Source of the DNA: Fistularia commersonii
Lineage: Eukaryota; Chordata; Actinopteri; Syngnathiformes; Fistulariidae
Assembly (NCBI GenBank): GCA_037954325.1
Contig: JBBMNZ010000007.1
Coordinates: 7,125,001-7,189,000 of the forward strand
Reading direction: 5' to 3'
DNA length: 64,000 nucleotides
In this document: positions 12,139 through 24,800 of the stretch, in pieces
Numbering within the stretch: the stretch's first letter is position 1
How the letters are laid out: every line of letters starts with the position of its first letter
Position numbers and translations under genes: made by a program
Notes under the pieces: model-generated
The model's input: the letters and a program-made list of their open reading frames with translations, nothing else
Told to the model about the DNA's origin: nothing
The model's database searches: none

Positions 12139-12974
12139 CAGTGATCCCTCGCTATAACGCGCTTTACTTTTCACGATTTCGCTCCTTTACGGATTTGCAT
12201 CGTGAATTGTGTTCTGCATTCTGATTGGCTAAAAAGTCACTCCGCTTCTTCTCTACCTGTGCGTCAATAACGTTGCAGTTTAATATGTACACGTGCGTAA
12301 AACAGCTTGCCAAATTTACATTACGTACGTGCAAATTCTCTTGCAATTTCAAATTTCTCTAAAGCCCATAATGTTGACAAAACAATGTTGACTGCAATTT
12401 CCTTCGGGATTAATAAAGTTGTTCTTATTCTTATTCTTATTCTTAAAACGCTCTGGACCGACATAAGCACCTGGGGCAGGACCCGAAAGGCAGCGGAAGA
12501 TGCTATCTATCGCAGATAAAGTTACACTTCTGGACATGCTCAGGGAGGGTAAAAGCTATGCGGCTGTAGGTCGGCATTACGGAATGAATGAATCTTCCGT
12601 TCGTTCCATAAAGAAGGAAGAAAAAAACATAAGGAAGACGGCAGCAATAAGTTTCGCAGCAGCAACAAGGTTGCGGTGAGCCGTGCTAATCTCCTTCTGC
12701 TAATAGCCTTCTGTTCACATTGATGATTAAAATTATTATTTGACAGTACAGTACAGAAGTTATTTGTTGAAAAAACATTTCTAAAGTACAGTGCTTCTAT
12801 TTGAGAAACAAACGATTGAACCTGTAACATGGTTTGTTCTTTCTTTTCAATGTATAATAGAGTATTTAATTGTATAATAATTATTAAAAAAAAATAAAGG
12901 TTTCTACTTCACGGATTTTGCCTATCATGGGTTCTTTTTGGAACGTAACCCCCGCGAAAAACAAGGGTATACTG
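12139..12974 (+). mobile_element. Tigger-like (pogo) DNA transposon remnant, copy A
   Basis: Starts CAGTGATCCCTCGCTATAAC and ends GGGTATACTG, flanked by TA on both sides (12137-12138 and 12975-12976), the TA target of Tc/mariner-pogo elements. The interior contains a decayed start of a transposase: LSIADKVTLLDML...GKSYAAVGRHYG, a CENP-B/psq-type helix-turn-helix. The DDE catalytic part is absent. It carries an extra ~97 bp at 12374-12470 that the other two copies lack. Confidence 0.88.
12374..12470 (+). mobile_element. Retroelement 3'-tail fragment inserted in Tigger copy A
   Basis: Comparison with copies B and C shows extra sequence here. It includes AATTTCCTTCGGGATTAATA and a (TTCTTA)n-like tail, resembling 3' ends of teleost retroposons. 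The exact borders are uncertain by several bases. Confidence 0.55.
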
Positions 12975-12977
12975 TAC

Positions 12978-13205
12978 GTCCATTCATTCGTTATCTAAAA
13001 TATAGATACACACAACCGTTCACCCTCTCATTCACACGTCTGGACGATTTTGGGTCTCCAGCGAACCTCCTGCAGGTTTTTGGACCGTGGGAGGAACTAA
13101 ATGCGGACGCGGGGAGAACGTGGAGACTCCACACAGGACGGCCTCCTGTGGGAATCCAACCGTGGATCTTCTTGCTGTGACGGGAACGGGCTAACCGCTG
13201 CATGT
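12978..13205 (-). repeat. Dispersed repeat fragment, same family, inverted
   Basis: On the minus strand it reads from a GGATTCCCACAGG region through a GGAGACC block to TGAATGAGAGGGTGAACGG. It begins directly after the TA flank of Tigger copy A, so the Tigger copy may have inserted at or in this repeat. Confidence 0.6.
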
Positions 13206-13857
13206 TTGTGTAACGGGTTTTTGAGTCGTAAACTTTCATTTGTGCATGTCGGCTGGCCAGAGAAAGAGCGGGTGGAGGCCCGACTCCACCTCCAGCCGAC
13301 GAGGGCTCCATCTTTTCTCCAAGATGAATAATATCAGACTTCTATCAGTGGAAACCGACCTGCGTTACGCTTCTCTTTTTATAATCGGATTCGCCTCCTC
13401 GCGTTGTCCCTTCTCTCCCCGGCCTCTATGACCGGCATCACCTCACCCGCGGAGGAGGACGCGCCTTTTGTCCCTTTGTCAAATTCATTTTTCCATTTTC
13501 CATATTTCCACTCGGCTCCTCACCATGAAGAAGGCGGCAGCGGCGGCGGCGGCGTGAAAGGCCTCGCGGGGCGGCCGGAGCAGTGAAAGAGCAACACCTC
13601 GGGGAGCAGGAGGAGTCACAGGGAGGACACTCTGCAGATCTCTGATATGGAAATGGAGATTATAAAAGCTGCGGAAGCCCAACGTCACCAGATGACCAGA
13701 CTTCTGATGCAACCCGCAGGAGAAAGGAACTGCTGATCATCTCACTGCTGCTCATCTCCAGTTTTCAGTATTACAGAGTCTAGCAGAGTCTTACGGAGTC
13801 ACTCTTTACAAGACTACAAGTACAGTCTTTCGGGAGTTGTTCCCCTTCTGGGTATCT

Positions 13858-14297
13858 GAAGAGAAGATCGCTTTTCCTTTGGCGTCGTCCGAGCCGTCCG
13901 AGCTCCGCCATCCGATCCGCTTTCCGGACGCTCCGCACCGTTCGGGTCGTCCTTCCCTGTTCCCGTGCATCCGTACCGCAAAGGCATACCGTCGTTTGTC
14001 GACCGGGTTTCCATTTTATCGAAGCTCATCCATCGGTCGTTGATTGTGGTACATCACTGGGAAGACTTTGCAGTTTGTTATTGTTGAGAAGCCCAAGGTG
14101 AAAATCTTTTGTCGGCCCTCGTGACTCTCTTGGTCCGACGATTGTGACTACAGACGGGTTCTCCACTGGGAGGCCCGACCCGTCCGCAGGGGAGGAAAAA
14201 CGATCCGGAAGCCGAATGACTTCCTGTCAGCTGTGCGTCCAGGTGACTCTTCATCTGCGAGGAGAGGCGACGAAACGTACGAGATTTAGGGGAAAGA
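13858..14297 (-). repeat. Inverted repeat, right arm, unclassified
   Basis: Reverse-complement partner of 7421-7888. Long exact stretches are shared, such as CAACAATAACAAACTGCAAA. It ends about 1.5 kb before the adamts20 start codon. Arms are separated by about 6 kb that includes an L2 fragment and a Tigger copy. Confidence 0.8.
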
Positions 14298-14443
14298 AAA
14301 GATTGGGGGAGGAAAGTGAAGAAGGGGAAGAGATGAAACCAGAGATGGGTCCACCGCTGACCACACTGGGGTTTTCACTTGGAATGTGTCCGCTTCCTAT
14401 TTGTTTCTGCGAATCAAGAAACCACTAAGCTGGGGAGGGGAGA

Positions 14444-14482
<39 letters not shown>

Positions 14483-15661
14483 TGCTCTTGGAGAGTAACA
14501 GCCATGACTTGAAGACTAGATGTTTTGTGCTTTGGGGAGGAAAAAAAAAGGCTGGGAGATCCAGAAAGTGTTTCCGGCGAGCCCGCCGAAGCGAATCCCC
14601 CCACAAAGCCGCGACACCGATCCTGAAAAGACCAGAAGAGGCCGGAGCTCTTTCACACGTCCATCAGCGGCGTGGAGGACTCTGCGTGCCCGAATGATTA
14701 ACGAGACGCGGCGGCCTGAGGAGGTCCGCTCGCCTCCAGCGGGCGGCACTGAAGACACGTCCTCCTCCTCGCCCTTCCCGTAATCATCCCGTATTTTCCC
14801 GTGAAAGGTGGCAAGGATGACATTTTGAACGGAAATTGAGATTTTTTAATTTTTTTTTAAACGTGGTTTCGCCGTGTGCCGGGGCTGCTGACCTTTCGCG
14901 GTGAATTTGAATCGGATGATCTGACATGCAACCAAACCCGGCCAGATGAACGAAGATTAGTAACACCGGCATTGCATCCAAATTTCTATAAAGCGGGATT
15001 AAACCCACTAATCTGGGTGTCGAGAATAATAGGTGGGTTTAAACGTACAGCGACCTATTATTGCGCTGAAACTAAATCGTATCCGAGACAAACGTTGCGT
15101 TGTTGCATGGTTATTACATAGTTATTACATAGTTATTACATAGTTATTACACATTTATTACCAGCCCGGGAAACCCCCTCCCAGAAACAAACGCCGGTGA
15201 TAAAATGGATTATATATCTATATATATATGGGTGTATAGATGCTTTTTTTTGCTCGCACATCAACGGAATGCCGCAGCATTGCACCATGCGCGGTGGCCG
15301 AGGCGTACTCACCATTGGCTTCGAAGCGGGCAGGGGCGTTGCTTTCCCTGTTGGCGAGCGCTCCGGGCGCTCGGGGGATGTTCTACGGATGGCTAAGGGG
15401 AAGCGTACTTGGCACTGGTCCCTCCCCTCAGTGTTGAGGGTGGTTTACATCAGGCGGCGGCTCCTCTGCGAGCGGGGATGAGCGCGTCATAGAGCTCGGC
15501 GGGGTTGGAGGGGGAAGCCTTCTTCGGCAATGCGATGAGGCCAGTGCACTTTGCAAGAGTTGCGCCGCAGAGAGCTTCTGCAGATCCCGCGACCTGTTGC
15601 TGACAAGCCGCGGGGGGAAGGAGAGAAAAAAAAAAAAAAAAAAAAAAAACACAGAGGGAGA
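14298..15661. other. adamts20 proximal 5' flank, likely promoter region, transcription start not located
   Basis: Contains a (TG)n repeat at 14449-14481, a four-fold 11-bp direct repeat (GTTATTACATA) at 15109-15163 and a TATATATC-rich stretch at 15210-15231. From about 15270 the sequence becomes GC- and CpG-rich, continuous with exons 1-2. A CpG-type promoter is inferred here; no initiator can be fixed from sequence alone. Confidence 0.4.
14449..14481 (+). repeat. (TG)n microsatellite, 5' flank
   Basis: About 16 TG units, 1.3 kb before the start codon. Confidence 0.95.
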
Positions 15662-15700
15662 GGGGTGGGTGGGTGGGTGGGAGGGTGGGGGGGGTGGGGG
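15662..15700 (+). promoter_or_regulatory. G-rich tract with G-quadruplex potential upstream of the adamts20 start codon
   Basis: The + strand has at least six runs of three or more G separated by single T or A bases (GGGTGGGTGGGTGGG and on to a run of eight G), fitting the classical G-quadruplex pattern. It ends 67 bases before ATG 15768 and follows a 21-base A run. It would lie in the 5' UTR or core promoter; the transcription start cannot be seen. Confidence 0.5.
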
Positions 15701-15767
15701 ACTGCTCGGGAGAGAGACAGTACTGCCTTGGAGACCGCAGCCCGGGCTTCTCTCAGCGGAGGAAATC

Positions 15768-15858
15768 ATGCAGCTTGCAATCTGGCTGCTGGGACTCATG
15801 TGTCATCTGTCAGCAGTGGCCCGGGACGCTCCCCAGTACCGGCTGCATCCCAAACAAG
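15768..15858 (+). CDS. adamts20: adamts20 exon 1: start codon, signal peptide, start of prodomain
   Basis: Codes for residues 1-30 plus one base. It starts MQLAIWLLGLMCHL, a hydrophobic signal sequence, and ends in RLHPKQ, matching the conserved HPRQ/HPKQ at the start of GON-ADAMTS prodomains. The donor is CAAG|gtaggg. ATG 15768 has A at -3 and matches the start position I recall for mammalian ADAMTS20. The frame is open upstream to another ATG at 15597, but that extension reads through a poly-A run (poly-lysine) and a GGGT repeat (Gly/Val/Trp) and would bury the signal peptide, so it was not used. Confidence 0.88.
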
Positions 15859-18800
15859 GTAGGGGGTTCGATTCCGTTCCGCGGTTCACGGGAAGATCCG
15901 AACCCCGTGTCACCTCCTCCTCCTCCTCTTCTTCTTCGCAGAAGCCTTCATCAGTCAGCTGTCATCCTACGAGATCACCAGCCCGCTGCGCGTCAACGAC
16001 TTCGGGGAGTCGTTCCCCCACCGGCTGCACTACAGGAGGCGGCGGCGGAGTTTGAATGACGACCTGTCCGGCTTGCGGGTCCACTACAGGGTCGAGGCGT
16101 TCGGGGAGCGCTTCCACCTCAACCTGACCGCGGACTCGGACTTCATCGGCCCGGCGTACGCGGTTACGCACTTGGGACTCCCCGCCGACGAGTCCCGGGA
16201 GAGGAGCGACATGCGCCACTGCTTCTTCCGGGGACTCGTCAACTCCAGGAGCGACTTCCCCGCTGTCTTCAGCCTCTGCACCGGCTTGGTGAGTAGCCAC
16301 CCCCCCCCCCCCCTCCTTCTCCACCCCTTCTCCATTCATGCGTGTCCCACACGACCCGCAGCTTGCAGTGGAGTATGCGAGAGTGTAACAAGAGCAAGTG
16401 TTGCGGCTCTGCATCCCGCAGACGCCCTGCCGGTGCGCCCTTGAGCACGACAATGCGTGTTAAGACAGTTGGTGGAAGGTGCTACCTCAGCTGTACTCCT
16501 GAGGGAGGTTCATCCTTATAAAAATGTTGTGGCAGCCTCTCGCCCTGGAAGCTTCTTCCGCTCCGAAGTCCGGTTGCCAAGGACTAGTCGCCTAATCGAT
16601 CCCCTTCCGAACCCGCCAAAGAATACTCACAGGGTTTTATTCCGGGGTTTATAATCCCCGCCATCAATAAGACCCGTCATGGAACTAAGACCCGATCTGC
16701 AAATCACTGTCCGAAGCATCTGTTTGCCTTTTCATGGTCTTTTAGTCTCTAATGGGGTTATTGGGTAATAATGAGTTTAGCGCCCCGGCATGCGGGACTC
16801 CCGATGCCCCGAGTCGTTTCGAGTCCGGACCTCAGCGGGAGCGACTCTGATGAGCGCCGAAGGGTTTGACTTCACGGGGTCGCCTGAGGTTACCAGTCCG
16901 GAGGCAGGGGGTCGCCCTGGACAGATTCTGGTCTGGATGCTGGCGGGGGGACGGGGGGTTGCAGGGGGGGCGGACGAGGAGTCTTGAGGCCCTGTCATAA
17001 CTCTGGCGGGCAACGACATCCTTTTTTTTTTTTTGAATGCACAACAGCGAAAAAGGCCATTAACAAATCCCTTTTTGGAGAAAACATACATGTAGATGTA
17101 AACTCCCAAACGGGAGGTGTGACGCATTCTTCTTCTCGTTCTTTGGGCTTCCACAGCCAATCAGCTTCCTCCATCCAACCTCTCACACCGACTAACTTCC
17201 TATCCTTTTGCAATCCGTCCATAAACCTGGCCTCTGGTCTTCGTCCAGACCTCCTGCCCGGCAACTCCGACCCTAGCATTCCTTCCCCACCCCAGACTGA
17301 CTTTACCCATTCCCGAACGTCTTTATCCTCCTGCCTCCCAAATCGAACCTCCACATCGTCGTCTCCGCTCGCTGTTCGCGCGTCGCGGCGGATCGATCGG
17401 TCTTTAATCGCCCCTCTGCCCAACTTTGACAAATGAGTCTCTTATCCAAACGAATCTGTATCCTCTTTCAAGCGATCTCCGGTGCTTATCTGCACCGTCA
17501 CTCACCGAGAATGACGGGACAATGGGGGCGACGGCCGAGGCCGCCGGGGTCACGGATGTGTCCGCTGAAGCTCGGCGGCCGAGAACAATTTTGCGGAGAT
17601 GATGTCATCGAGGAATAATTAAGCCCCAAAACAAAAGGGTCGTTCTAGAAACCACCTTCCTCTCTCCTCAAGAGTTGCTCTGAGTTGTACCCTGGGGGGA
17701 ATTTAGTAGAGGGGGGGATGGGGATGAGGGGCTTTTGGCCTTTTCAAACTGAACTGCACCGGGCAGAGAAGAGGAGAAATGCTGTGACGAGGATGCGGCT
17801 ACCAGTAAAAAAAGCCGGGCCTCTGCGCAAAGATCACGCTCATGACGGCTTTATGGTCCGCGTGACTTCAGGGAAGGGTCGCCGACGGGTGGCGTTTCTT
17901 GTCAACTCAGCGCCAGCGGGCCCTGAAAGTGTCTTTGTGGGGTTTTTGATGCGACGCCTTCGTGCCAGCGGTCATTCCATCCATGTCATGCGTGTGACCT
18001 GGCTTCTAATCGGAGTCCCTTAGTGGTACGATCCAGTTCGGCACCCACTTCTGAACAGCAGCCATTGTTTATGGCCAAACTTTTGCCAGATTTGCTGCTG
18101 AGCTAATGCTGGGAAACTTTGAAACTCTGCCCCTTTCGCCGACTAAACAAGGCGTTTTTCTATTCAGCCTGCAGTTGGCACGTTACAACTTAAGGAAGGC
18201 TTTGTCTTAATAACCTAATTAACTTAACTCACTGTGGATGCTGGTAAATATTGACTGGATCATTCATTACGAGGGCAAACACGTCCAAGCCCCCCGGCTT
18301 TCGGTAAGTTCTGCCATTTATTTTCCAGAATGATCCCGCTCCAAGCGTGACAGTGCCCATTTTTATTTTCGTGCGCCACCGTTCTCATAACCTCACCCCC
18401 GCAGCTCAATGCAGAGCTTTTAGCCGCATTCAGACAGAAAAGTCCCGCTCCAATCTAGGTCCAGGAAGTAGCCTCCGACAGGAGGAACCTTATTTAGTTT
18501 GAGATTCCCACAGACAGCGAGGGACCACAGCCGGGACACCCAAAAAACAAACTGCCGAAAAGGAAGACTAGGTGAAGAAAACGGAGAGCATGTTCTGCAT
18601 GGCGGGGATAATAAAGTGTTTTTATTTGCTCCCAAGAATCTGGTTAGCTGACTCCGCACTTATTATGGTCAAAATGCCGATGTTCCGCCGCCAGCCCTGG
18701 AAACCCCTCAATGGGGTAGCGGGCCAGAAGAGCTTGGACCTCTTGGTCACCCCGTTCCCTGCCGCTTCTGTCCATTTAGTCCCGAGGAAACAGCTGATCG

Positions 18801-21800
18801 TCGACCGTAAAAGTCTTTGGAAACGGCGCTCCGCAGTCGCAAGAAGTATCAGGGGCGGAACGTGGCTTATGAGTTCCACCAAGCAACTATGTCATAGGAG
18901 TTCCTGTGGAGCTATAAGGAGATCCGGCCTTGGAGCAGGTACTGAAAGGGTTCTAGGGACCGAGTCTCATGGTTCCTCTGCACCGAGAAACGGGCGCAGA
19001 GGCAAAAAGTTCCTCAGGGGTTTTTGTCGGGCTGCTTCTTCCACGGATAACTTCGGGAAGGACTCCGAACACGAGCTCCTCTGGGGGAAAATTGGACGAG
19101 TGGAGTAGCTAGTTATTACCGAAGTAGCGCCAGACAAATGAAAGGGGGGTAAAAACAGAAGGAACACTATGAATATCGTCCGTAAGCGCATCTTCAGAGA
19201 TTTTGACTCATTGTCCGAGGCAGCGGTAGAGATCTGCGTTGTGTAATCTCCAAATCAGCCAATGTCCGTCCACTTCAGTTGAGATACAGTATACCCTTGT
19301 TTTTCGCGGGGGTTACGTTCAAAAAAGGAACCCGTGATGGGCAAAATCCGTGAAGTAGAAACCTTTATTTTTTTTTTATAATTATTATACAATTAAATAC
19401 TCTATTATACATTGCTGCTGTTGTCCTTATGTTTTTTTCTTCCTTCTTTATGGAACGAACGGAAGATTCATTGATTCCGTAATGCCGACCTACAGCCGCA
19501 TAGCTTTTACCTTCCCTTAGCATGTCCAGAAGTGTAACTTTATCTGCGATAGATAGCATCTTCCGCTGCCTTTTGGGCCCAGCATTATGGGTTTTAGAGA
19601 AACTCGAAATTGCAAGCACGTACGTAATGTAAATTTGGCAAGCTGTTTTCCGTACGTGTACATGTTAAACTGCAACGTTATTGACGCACAGGTAGAGAAA
19701 AAGCGGAGTGACTTTTTAGCCAATCAGAATGCGGAACACAATGCACGATGCAAATCCGTGAAGTAGCGAAACCGTGAAAAGTAAACCGCGTTATAGCGAG
19801 GGATCACTGTAATATCAAAAAGGGCTCTGAGGCTGTTGGTTTTTCCTTAAAATCGCAGGCCAGCCTGGGGGAGGAGGCGAGCATTTCCACCGGGAAAGCA
19901 TTTGTCATCGCGCGCCTCGTCTCCCAGCTGACACTCATGTAATTGGCTGTCACAAGTGCAACAAACTTGTGTGGTTCCTGTCCCCGGGAGCAGATGGATC
20001 TTAAAGGATCTGCAAAAAGCCCTGCGGGCGTGCGTCGGCACGCCGCGCAATCTCAACGAATCATGTCAATATTTCCATCATTTCTGGTGATTCTCAGCAG
20101 CCTGTCAGGTGGTGCCGTTGCAGGTGGTATCATAAGCTGAGTGTATTTTTCCAGCGATGGGGTTGTTTCCGTCATGTGTCGTGTTTTTACAAGCTAGTCG
20201 TGGATGCTTGGAGTACTCAGGACGCTTTGGAGGATACATGATGCAATAACCGCGGGACTTGTTAATCCCTCATTCTCTGAAAAGGTTACATACGTGCGCG
20301 CGTTTTCCGTGTCCGGTCGCATTTCATCGTGTACGATCGTGGAATACTGTGTCGAAGAAACATCTCAATGTCCAATATCCTGTTTAAGTGGGCGCGCAAA
20401 TCCCCGTGCAAACACTTGTGCCACATGGCTGAGTGCGCCGGGGAGCCGCCAAATCAACATCGGCATTCCTCTTCCTGTGTGACGTTGTCAATCACGCCTG
20501 CGTCAGGTTGCGACGGGGGATTCCTGTCTGAGAGGAGATTTCAGTCTTTTTATTAGCCTCTAAAATAATGGAATACAGCCGGAATCTTAACTGCCCAAAT
20601 TGCATTGCATTCAAATTGTTGGATTCCCGAAGGGGGCCTTTCTGTGTGGGGTTTCCATGTTGTCCTCGGTCTGCACGGGGTTCCTCAGGGATCCTTCCGC
20701 AAGATCCGTCCAAGAACATGCAGGAGGTTCATCGGAGACCCTGAATTATCCAGATGTGTGAACGGGTGCACGCCTCTGTGTGGATTCTCATCAAACTCTT
20801 CTTCTCGTAGCAACTGGACTTGTTTTCTTCCCTCTCGAAATCAAATCCAGTCGCTGTGAGAAGAAGTTTTGGACCAGGGGTCTCGGACACGCGGCCCTTG
20901 GAACAATATTTTGTGGCCCCCCCCTGCCTGAAATCAAATCTTTGTGTTCGTACAGCCACTTTATACAGCGGGTTTCTATAAAAATACAGGCGAGGAAAAA
21001 AATGAAAAAGTAACTTTGCTTTGTATTTTTTGCTTAAAAATTTGAAAGCAAAATCATTTTTGGATGAAAAAACATCTAGTGACATCGTTAAAACAGTCTT
21101 TTCTTTTCTTATTTTTATAGCAAAAAAAAAACAAAACGGGCAAAATTAAAAAGTTTAATTTAATAACCAGAGTAGCCACCATTAGCCTTGTAAACATTAC
21201 ACCTCCTCTTATACATGCTAATAATCAGTTTTCTAATAAATTCTAGTTGCAAATTTTCCCACAGTGACATCATTTTCTCTTTTAACTCAACAACATTTTT
21301 AGGGTGTAATTTCATCAATTCTTTTTTAATAGTCATTTCTAATATTAATTAAACATGTATTTTTTAGAGGAACAGTTCATTACATATCAAGATTTTTATC
21401 ATTTACCTGTTTACCTCCTTTACACTAAAACAAGGGAAAAATTTGGACTTAGTGCTACATCTAGGTAATGATTTTACCGGTCCTGCCCCCTTGATATCAA
21501 AATAGGTCGTAAGTGACCAAAAAGAGTTCGACACCCCTGATTTAGACCACATATCTCCACATGTGAGGAGTGAACGCTTGCATGTCTATCTGAGGCCCAG
21601 CTATCGATCCGGGAACGAACCTCGTCTCTCCAAGATCCACGCGCTTCGTGCCGAAACTATCAACGACATCTTTTTTTTTTTCCCCTCCCCCAGTTTGGAA
21701 CGTTCACGACGCAGCACGGCGAGTACTTCCTGGAGCCTCTCTTGAATGCTGCGGGGGAAGAATACGACGACGAGCATAACAAACCGCACCTCGTCTATCG

Positions 21801-24800
21801 AAATGAGAGGAAGAGGAACGCCTCGAGCGCCGGCAGCCTCCCAGACCCTTGCGCCGCCTCAGGTAACAGACTGCCTGTAACCACCGTCTGTCTGACTTTC
21901 CTCCTGATGACCTGCGTTCAATTCCCGAACCCGGCAATAAACGGCGCCTTAAAACGTTAATTATAATCACTCACGCGGTTTTCTCCCAGAAGATCTCATC
22001 CCCGATGGGGAGGGGGGTGTTTCTGAAAACCCACTCAACTTAATTGGGTGAAATTTGCTCCGTCGCCGCCGGGGTTTTTTTTTTTTTCGCTCCCGTTCTG
22101 CAGCGGCATTCAACCCCGGGTCCGAAGGGCGGAGGCTTAAAGGAAGCGGTGATGAAAAGAGCCGCGGAGGTCCGATTCTTTGGTGTTTTCCCCCCAAATT
22201 TCATTAAGGGGTTTTTTATGACCGGGGCCTTGAGGAGAGGGGGATTGAGTGGACCTCAACACCGCGGAGGTCCTTCTGTGTCATTCTTGCAAACAGCTTT
22301 GTGGGCGGTCTTTTTCATTGTGCGTCGCAATAAATCTTTTACCCGCAGGCCGTCTTGATTCTCTTATCGGGGACCCGGCCATTGTTACCTCGAGGGGGCC
22401 ATTGTGTGCGGCGGCGGATTTAAAGGAGTCAGACCGACCCGTTGGGCCGGGCCGTCGCCTCCTTCGTACGCTCTGCCCTTTCACTCGCTAAGTCTGTGTG
22501 TGGTAAACAGACACCGGCGGCGTCTGGAGAGTCTCTTAGCTTCTTTTCTGGGACCTTTTTAAGTCTACTCTCCTGTTTGTGCGGGCCGAAGGAGCCGATG
22601 GTAAAGGTACAGCTCCTTGCCGTTGTACTACATCGTCGGCGTAGCTTAACATTTCCTCCACGGACCGATATTGTGCAATATAAGCGCTCCCCGGAAGGCT
22701 GCAGTCGCGTTAAAGATTTTTTTTGTATTTTATTTTTGAAACAAAACACCTGTGCCTCTTCAACAAAGAGGCGCGGGGGATAAAAGAGCCAGTCGAGGGC
22801 GGGAACAACGAAGTGTCCCTAGATGGGACTCCTCGGCCTTATCAGATAGGGCCCCTTCCAGATGTACCGATAAACAAGCTCTTTGAAGGCCGAATGGAGG
22901 CGAGACTAACAGGACTCCTGTCTTTTTATGGGAAGAAGCGCAGCGCACGCCACCGCTAGCAGGTCGGATATAAACACTGATTCGGCGTGTGGCACTCCGC
23001 TTTGGTTACACTCGTATTTTTGGTTTTTACTCAAGATTTTGAATTTCCGGTGTTTCCAAGTGTGAGCACCTTAAGGTTTTCCAGCCTTTTTTGCAAAGCA
23101 CATCCCGATCGCATCCGTGGCTGGAGTTATTGGATCTGCAGAGGTCTTTCTAGGTCGCTGACCACCATAAAGCCTCATTCATTTATTCATCTGTCAACCC
23201 GTCCATTCGTTTGTTTGTGCGTTCACTCATTCATTCTTTCATTCATTCATCTTTTCATTGCAAGTTACAAAACAACTCTTTCATCTGGTCTGATAAGCGT
23301 CCAGACCAAAGCGGCGGTAACGTTAGTCGGACGAGGACTGGGGTTTTATTTATGTCCTTTTTTTTTAGGCAGAATAACAAAGTGAGGGCTGAAGAGTCTT
23401 TTAAAAGAAGTGCCGGGTAAAGTCATAATCAACTCTCTCTTTGCCGCCCTCCACGCTACGAAGCAGCGTCTCGAGCGGAGCTGAGATAACAGTTGTTTGC
23501 GGGGAAACTTTGTTTATCGGCCAAACCTGGACGACGGCGGCACTTCCTCTGAAACTTGGCGGAAAAAAAAAAAACAAACAGAAGCACAGAAGGCAACTGG
23601 AGCTTCCGAAGTTTGCATAGTCCCCGCGCACCTTTTGAGAAATGTGTTGAAAGAAGAGGAAAGCCATGTTTCCACATCGATGACGTGAACAAAGATAAAG
23701 TTTTGTCATCGGCTTCGGGGCTCGCCACACGCGTGCAGTCACCGCCTGCGAATTGTCAGAGCGAGGTGCGACGGTACGGGCTCTTTTTGTTGTTTCAGCC
23801 TGTTTCGGGCCTGTCCTCAGCTGCTGTTCCTCGCCGTTCGTACCCCTGTGCTGTTCTGAAAGTGTCGGGGCATACGTTTCCTGACAAGATATGGAACGAA
23901 ATGATTTTTAGCCATATTTATCCAGGTCGCCCAGCACTTATTCCATTTACGGTCTCAAATAACTGACATTCTGATGCTTCTATCCGCCGACTTGGGTGGC
24001 TTCCCCTCTGTCCGGATCCTGTTGAGGATGATTAACGTTCAGAAGTCACGGAGTTGCGCCAGATTTCGGCCGTTGAAGAACTTTTGGAGGAGAAACTCGC
24101 GGGGCTCGACTCACAACAAACGGGAACCCTTAATGACCCATTCTGCGGGGTATCTCTCCGAAAGCTCGCACGTGAATCCCTGCGGCGTCCTGCGGTAGAG
24201 ATAGCCGCAAGGATGAGGGCGGTTGCAGATAGGGGCGAATTCTTCCCTCTCTGGAACCCATGTGAATGATACCAGCAGGCAGACAGAAGGCAAGAAGGCC
24301 GGCACCTCCCGGTGTTTGGCTTCCGGCACGAAGCTCTGCACTTTTATGACATAGGAACTGTGAACTGGATGCGAGCGGTTTGACAGCGAGCGTTAGGAGA
24401 TGAATACTGAAACACCATGTCGGAGTGTAGGGCTTGGGATCTTTCACCCCGTTTATTGTTTTGTTGGCAGTATAGACAGAGACGTGACAGACTTTGACGT
24501 GGCTATACATGGCACTTCTCGCATCTGCGACCCATGACCCTCAACATAATCAGTGTATGGGATTCCCCCCTTGGTGCCCACTGTGTATACATGGCAGCTC
24601 AAATGCCAGCATCAGGTTTTTGCTCAATGGGTGCATTTACATGGAAAAACGGCCTCACTTGCCTGGGGTTTGAAGTAGCCGACTTGAATCGCTGCCCGCT
24701 CCCCCTTTGCGCTTTCATGTATGTGAATGGAAGCACTTGTTGTTTGTAACCTCACTTCGCTCTTTGTTTGTCGCTCGCCGGAGGGGGGCTGCTGTGACCT

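Larger units (their letters stand above)
16289..21693 (+). other. Intron 2 (5.4 kb): repeats, no additional gene
   Basis: Holds a LINE fragment (17120-17350), Tigger copy B, a dispersed repeat (20618-20775) and a hAT-like element (20875-21539). A stretch at 18780-19130 has repeated GTTCC/GGAAC words and may be another MITE, but no ends could be fixed. Confidence 0.7.

Noticed and set aside
13529..13561. Short ATG-initiated frame MKKAAAAAAA with good start context (CACCATGA)
   Set aside because: Only ten codons over a GGC repeat, 2.2 kb before adamts20; no evidence of a transcript.
15861..15885. GGTTCGATTCC, resembling a tRNA T-arm/B box
   Set aside because: It lies just inside intron 1 and no A box, acceptor stem or anticodon arm can be folded around it.
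19365..19619. CENP-B-like helix-turn-helix frame as a host gene
   Set aside because: Same frame occurs in three TA-flanked copies and lacks the rest of the transposase; annotated as Tigger remnants.
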